From the IMG/VR virus record IMGVR_UViG_3300049846_000379, positions 1 through 20,773 of that record: DNA of 20,773 nucleotides, one strand, 5' to 3'. Made by a program: the position numbers and the translations under genes. The notes beneath the pieces are model-generated. The model had not been told where the DNA came from, made no database searches, and saw only the letters and a list, made by a program, of their open reading frames with translations. The stretch is from a virus. Shown piece by piece: positions 19,492 through 20,773 of the stretch (position 1 is the stretch's first letter; the number at the start of each line of letters is the position of its first letter).

Positions 19492-20721
19492 ATGAACCGT
19501 TCACGGCTGCTGGGCCGGGTCGGCGTTGTCGCTGCCCTTGTCCTCGCCTCGGTGGGCTTCGCGGCTGTCCCCGCGAACGCCACCGTCACGGGCACCAATG
19601 GCGCCTACACCGTCAGCGCCACCGGGGAGCCCACGGCTCTCGCGGTCGGGCAGACAGCAACCTTCACCGCGCGAGTGGATTTCGGCAGCGCGTCGGTCTG
19701 CTCGCCGGGGACTCTCAGGGTCAACGTCCCGGTCGGCGCCGGGTACACCGGCACCAGCGTCCCGGTCAGCGGGACCAGCGGGTGCGGCGTCAACTACACC
19801 CTCTCCGTCACCGGGGTGACGGCGGGCACCTACACCGCCAGCGTCGCGTACCAGTACCAGAAGGCGACGATCATCACGACGACGTGGCAGATCGTCGTCA
19901 GCGCGCCGGACACGACACCGCCCGTCGTGGGCATCGTGTCTCCCGAGGACGGCGTTACCTACTGGGACGGGTTCGTCCCCGCTCCCATCTACGGGTGTAC
20001 CGATGACGTTGCGGTCGGAACCTGCGTCCAGTCGGGCTTCTCGACGGCGATCGGCACGCACACGATGACGGTCACGGGCACCGACACGTCCGGGAACTCG
20101 GCCAGCGCGTCGGTCACCTACACGGTCATCCCGGTGCCTGACACGACGCCGCCCGTGGTGACGATCAACGGCGTGGCCGACGGCGCGACCTACCCGGAGG
20201 GCTCCGTCCCGGCGGCGTCCTGCACGGCGGTCGATGACCGCGACGGTGCGATCCCGTGCAACGTCTCCGGGTACGGGGACACGCCGGGCACCTGGACCGT
20301 GACCGGCACCGCGACCGACGCCGCCGGGAACACCGGCACCGCGTCGGCCACCTACACCGTGGAGGCCGTCGGCCCGACGTACTCGTTCGGCGGGTTCTAC
20401 GACCCGGTGGACATGGGCGGCGTTGTCAACACGGTGAGGGCGGGCAGGACGGTCCCGTTGAAGTTCGACCTGTACGCCGACGGCGTGGAGGTCACCGACC
20501 CGGCGCTCGTGTCGTTCTCCGTGGCCCCGTCGAACGTGTGCGCGGGCGCGACGAACACCGACCCGATCGAGTTCACGACCACGGGCGGGACCAGCCTGCG
20601 CTACGACGCGCTCACGGGCCAGTTCATCCAGAACTGGAAGACCCCGAGCGCGAAGGGCTGCTACGCGGTCACCGCGACCGCTGGATCCGCGAGCACCACG
20701 GCGTACTTCCTCACGAAGTAG
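19492..20721 (+). CDS. secreted Ig-like/PxKF-domain protein with signal peptide
   Basis: This 409-residue protein starts at ATG 19492, with GGAG at 19478-19481. Residues 1-30 are a classical Sec signal peptide: basic MNRSRLLGR, hydrophobic core VGVVAALVLASVGFAA, and the site ANA before Thr31. Three beta domains follow: 31-137, 138-214 and 217-291. The last two open with DTTPPVV and end in 'GTDTSGNSASASVTY' or 'ATDAAGNTGTASATY', typical of bacterial Ig-like surface repeats. Residues 297-409 (YSFGGFYDPVDMGGVVNTVR, VPLKF, and AKGCYAV) form a PxKF-type domain common in actinobacterial exported proteins. It would be exported from the infected or lysogenic cell. Paired Cys suggest disulfides outside the cytoplasm. 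Confidence 0.88.
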   Translation: MNRSRLLGRVGVVAALVLASVGFAAVPANATVTGTNGAYTVSATGEPTALAVGQTATFTARVDFGSASVCSPGTLRVNVPVGAGYTGTSVPVSGTSGCGVNYTLSVTGVTAGTYTASVAYQYQKATIITTTWQIVVSAPDTTPPVVGIVSPEDGVTYWDGFVPAPIYGCTDDVAVGTCVQSGFSTAIGTHTMTVTGTDTSGNSASASVTYTVIPVPDTTPPVVTINGVADGATYPEGSVPAASCTAVDDRDGAIPCNVSGYGDTPGTWTVTGTATDAAGNTGTASATYTVEAVGPTYSFGGFYDPVDMGGVVNTVRAGRTVPLKFDLYADGVEVTDPALVSFSVAPSNVCAGATNTDPIEFTTTGGTSLRYDALTGQFIQNWKTPSAKGCYAVTATAGSASTTAYFLTK

Positions 20722-20730
20722 ACCGCCACC

Positions 20731-20767
20731 GGGCGGGGGCGGGGGGGGACAACCACACGCCCCCCCG
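20731..20767 (+). terminator. GC-rich terminator-like hairpin after the secreted-protein gene
   Basis: CGGGGGGG (20740-20747) pairs with CCCCCCCG (20760-20767) across a 12-base loop. The upstream GGGCGGGGG (20731-20739) offers alternative pairing. It starts nine bases after the stop codon and there is no T-run. It probably ends the transcription unit. The G-runs could also form a quadruplex. Confidence 0.65.
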
Positions 20768-20773
20768 CCACGC

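Noticed and set aside
1-20773. tRNA, rRNA or insertion sequence genes
   Set aside because: I saw no cloverleaf-like sequence, rRNA signature, transposase or terminal inverted repeats. The only mobile element found is the intein.

Overview
The window is a gene-dense, very GC-rich (roughly 70%) stretch in which every supported gene is on the + strand. Many genes overlap by ATGA or GTGA, and most others are a few bases apart. The gene content (terminase, portal, MuF/protease, capsid, tail, lysis) shows that this is a tailed double-stranded DNA phage or prophage of an actinobacterium. Codon bias, GTG starts, the XapX and PxKF domains and the actinophage-type structural proteins all point that way. 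The exact host cannot be named from the sequence.

Positions 1-2532 hold the end of an upstream gene and then a complete 7-deazaguanine pathway: queC, queD, a 52-residue XapX-type membrane protein, queE and folE, all translationally overlapping. GTP cyclohydrolase I (FolE), 6-carboxytetrahydropterin synthase (QueD), 7-carboxy-7-deazaguanine synthase (QueE) and preQ0 synthase (QueC) together convert GTP to preQ0. In phages this usually feeds base replacement of guanine in the phage DNA, protecting it from restriction. The inserting transglycosylase (DpdA) is not in this window.

Positions 2516-10216 hold the packaging and prohead genes: a helix-turn-helix protein (probable small terminase), a possible ribbon-helix-helix protein, large terminase, a small membrane protein with a CxxC motif, and a portal gene. 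The portal is interrupted by a 324-residue intein with a LAGLIDADG endonuclease. A fused MuF/capsid maturation protease gene follows, with a strong internal ribosome binding site, and then a 46-residue Cys/Gly-rich protein. The intein carries all three class 3 signature residues (Trp, Cys, Thr) but has Ala at position 1 and Cys at +1.

Positions 10217-14368 hold a regulatory leader, the major capsid protein with a fused acidic scaffold domain, a possible second capsid-type protein, a small protein, and the major tail protein with a C-terminal PKD/Ig-like domain. The leader contains a terminator-like hairpin, a candidate promoter, an inverted repeat, and two mutually exclusive hairpins over the capsid ribosome binding site. 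Perfect GC-rich hairpins follow both the capsid gene and the tail-tube gene.

Positions 14440-20773 hold a Cys-rich probable head-to-tail adaptor, an 853-residue fibre-like protein (DUF2793-type C-terminus), a further tail protein, a probable lysis pair (two-TM holin candidate and a compact Cys/His peptidase), a small helical protein sharing a 34-bp repeat with the peptidase gene, and a secreted Ig/PxKF protein. A very GC-rich terminator-like hairpin ends the window. No tape measure, tail chaperone, integrase, tRNA or CRISPR was found. No gene-free gap exceeds about 215 bases.
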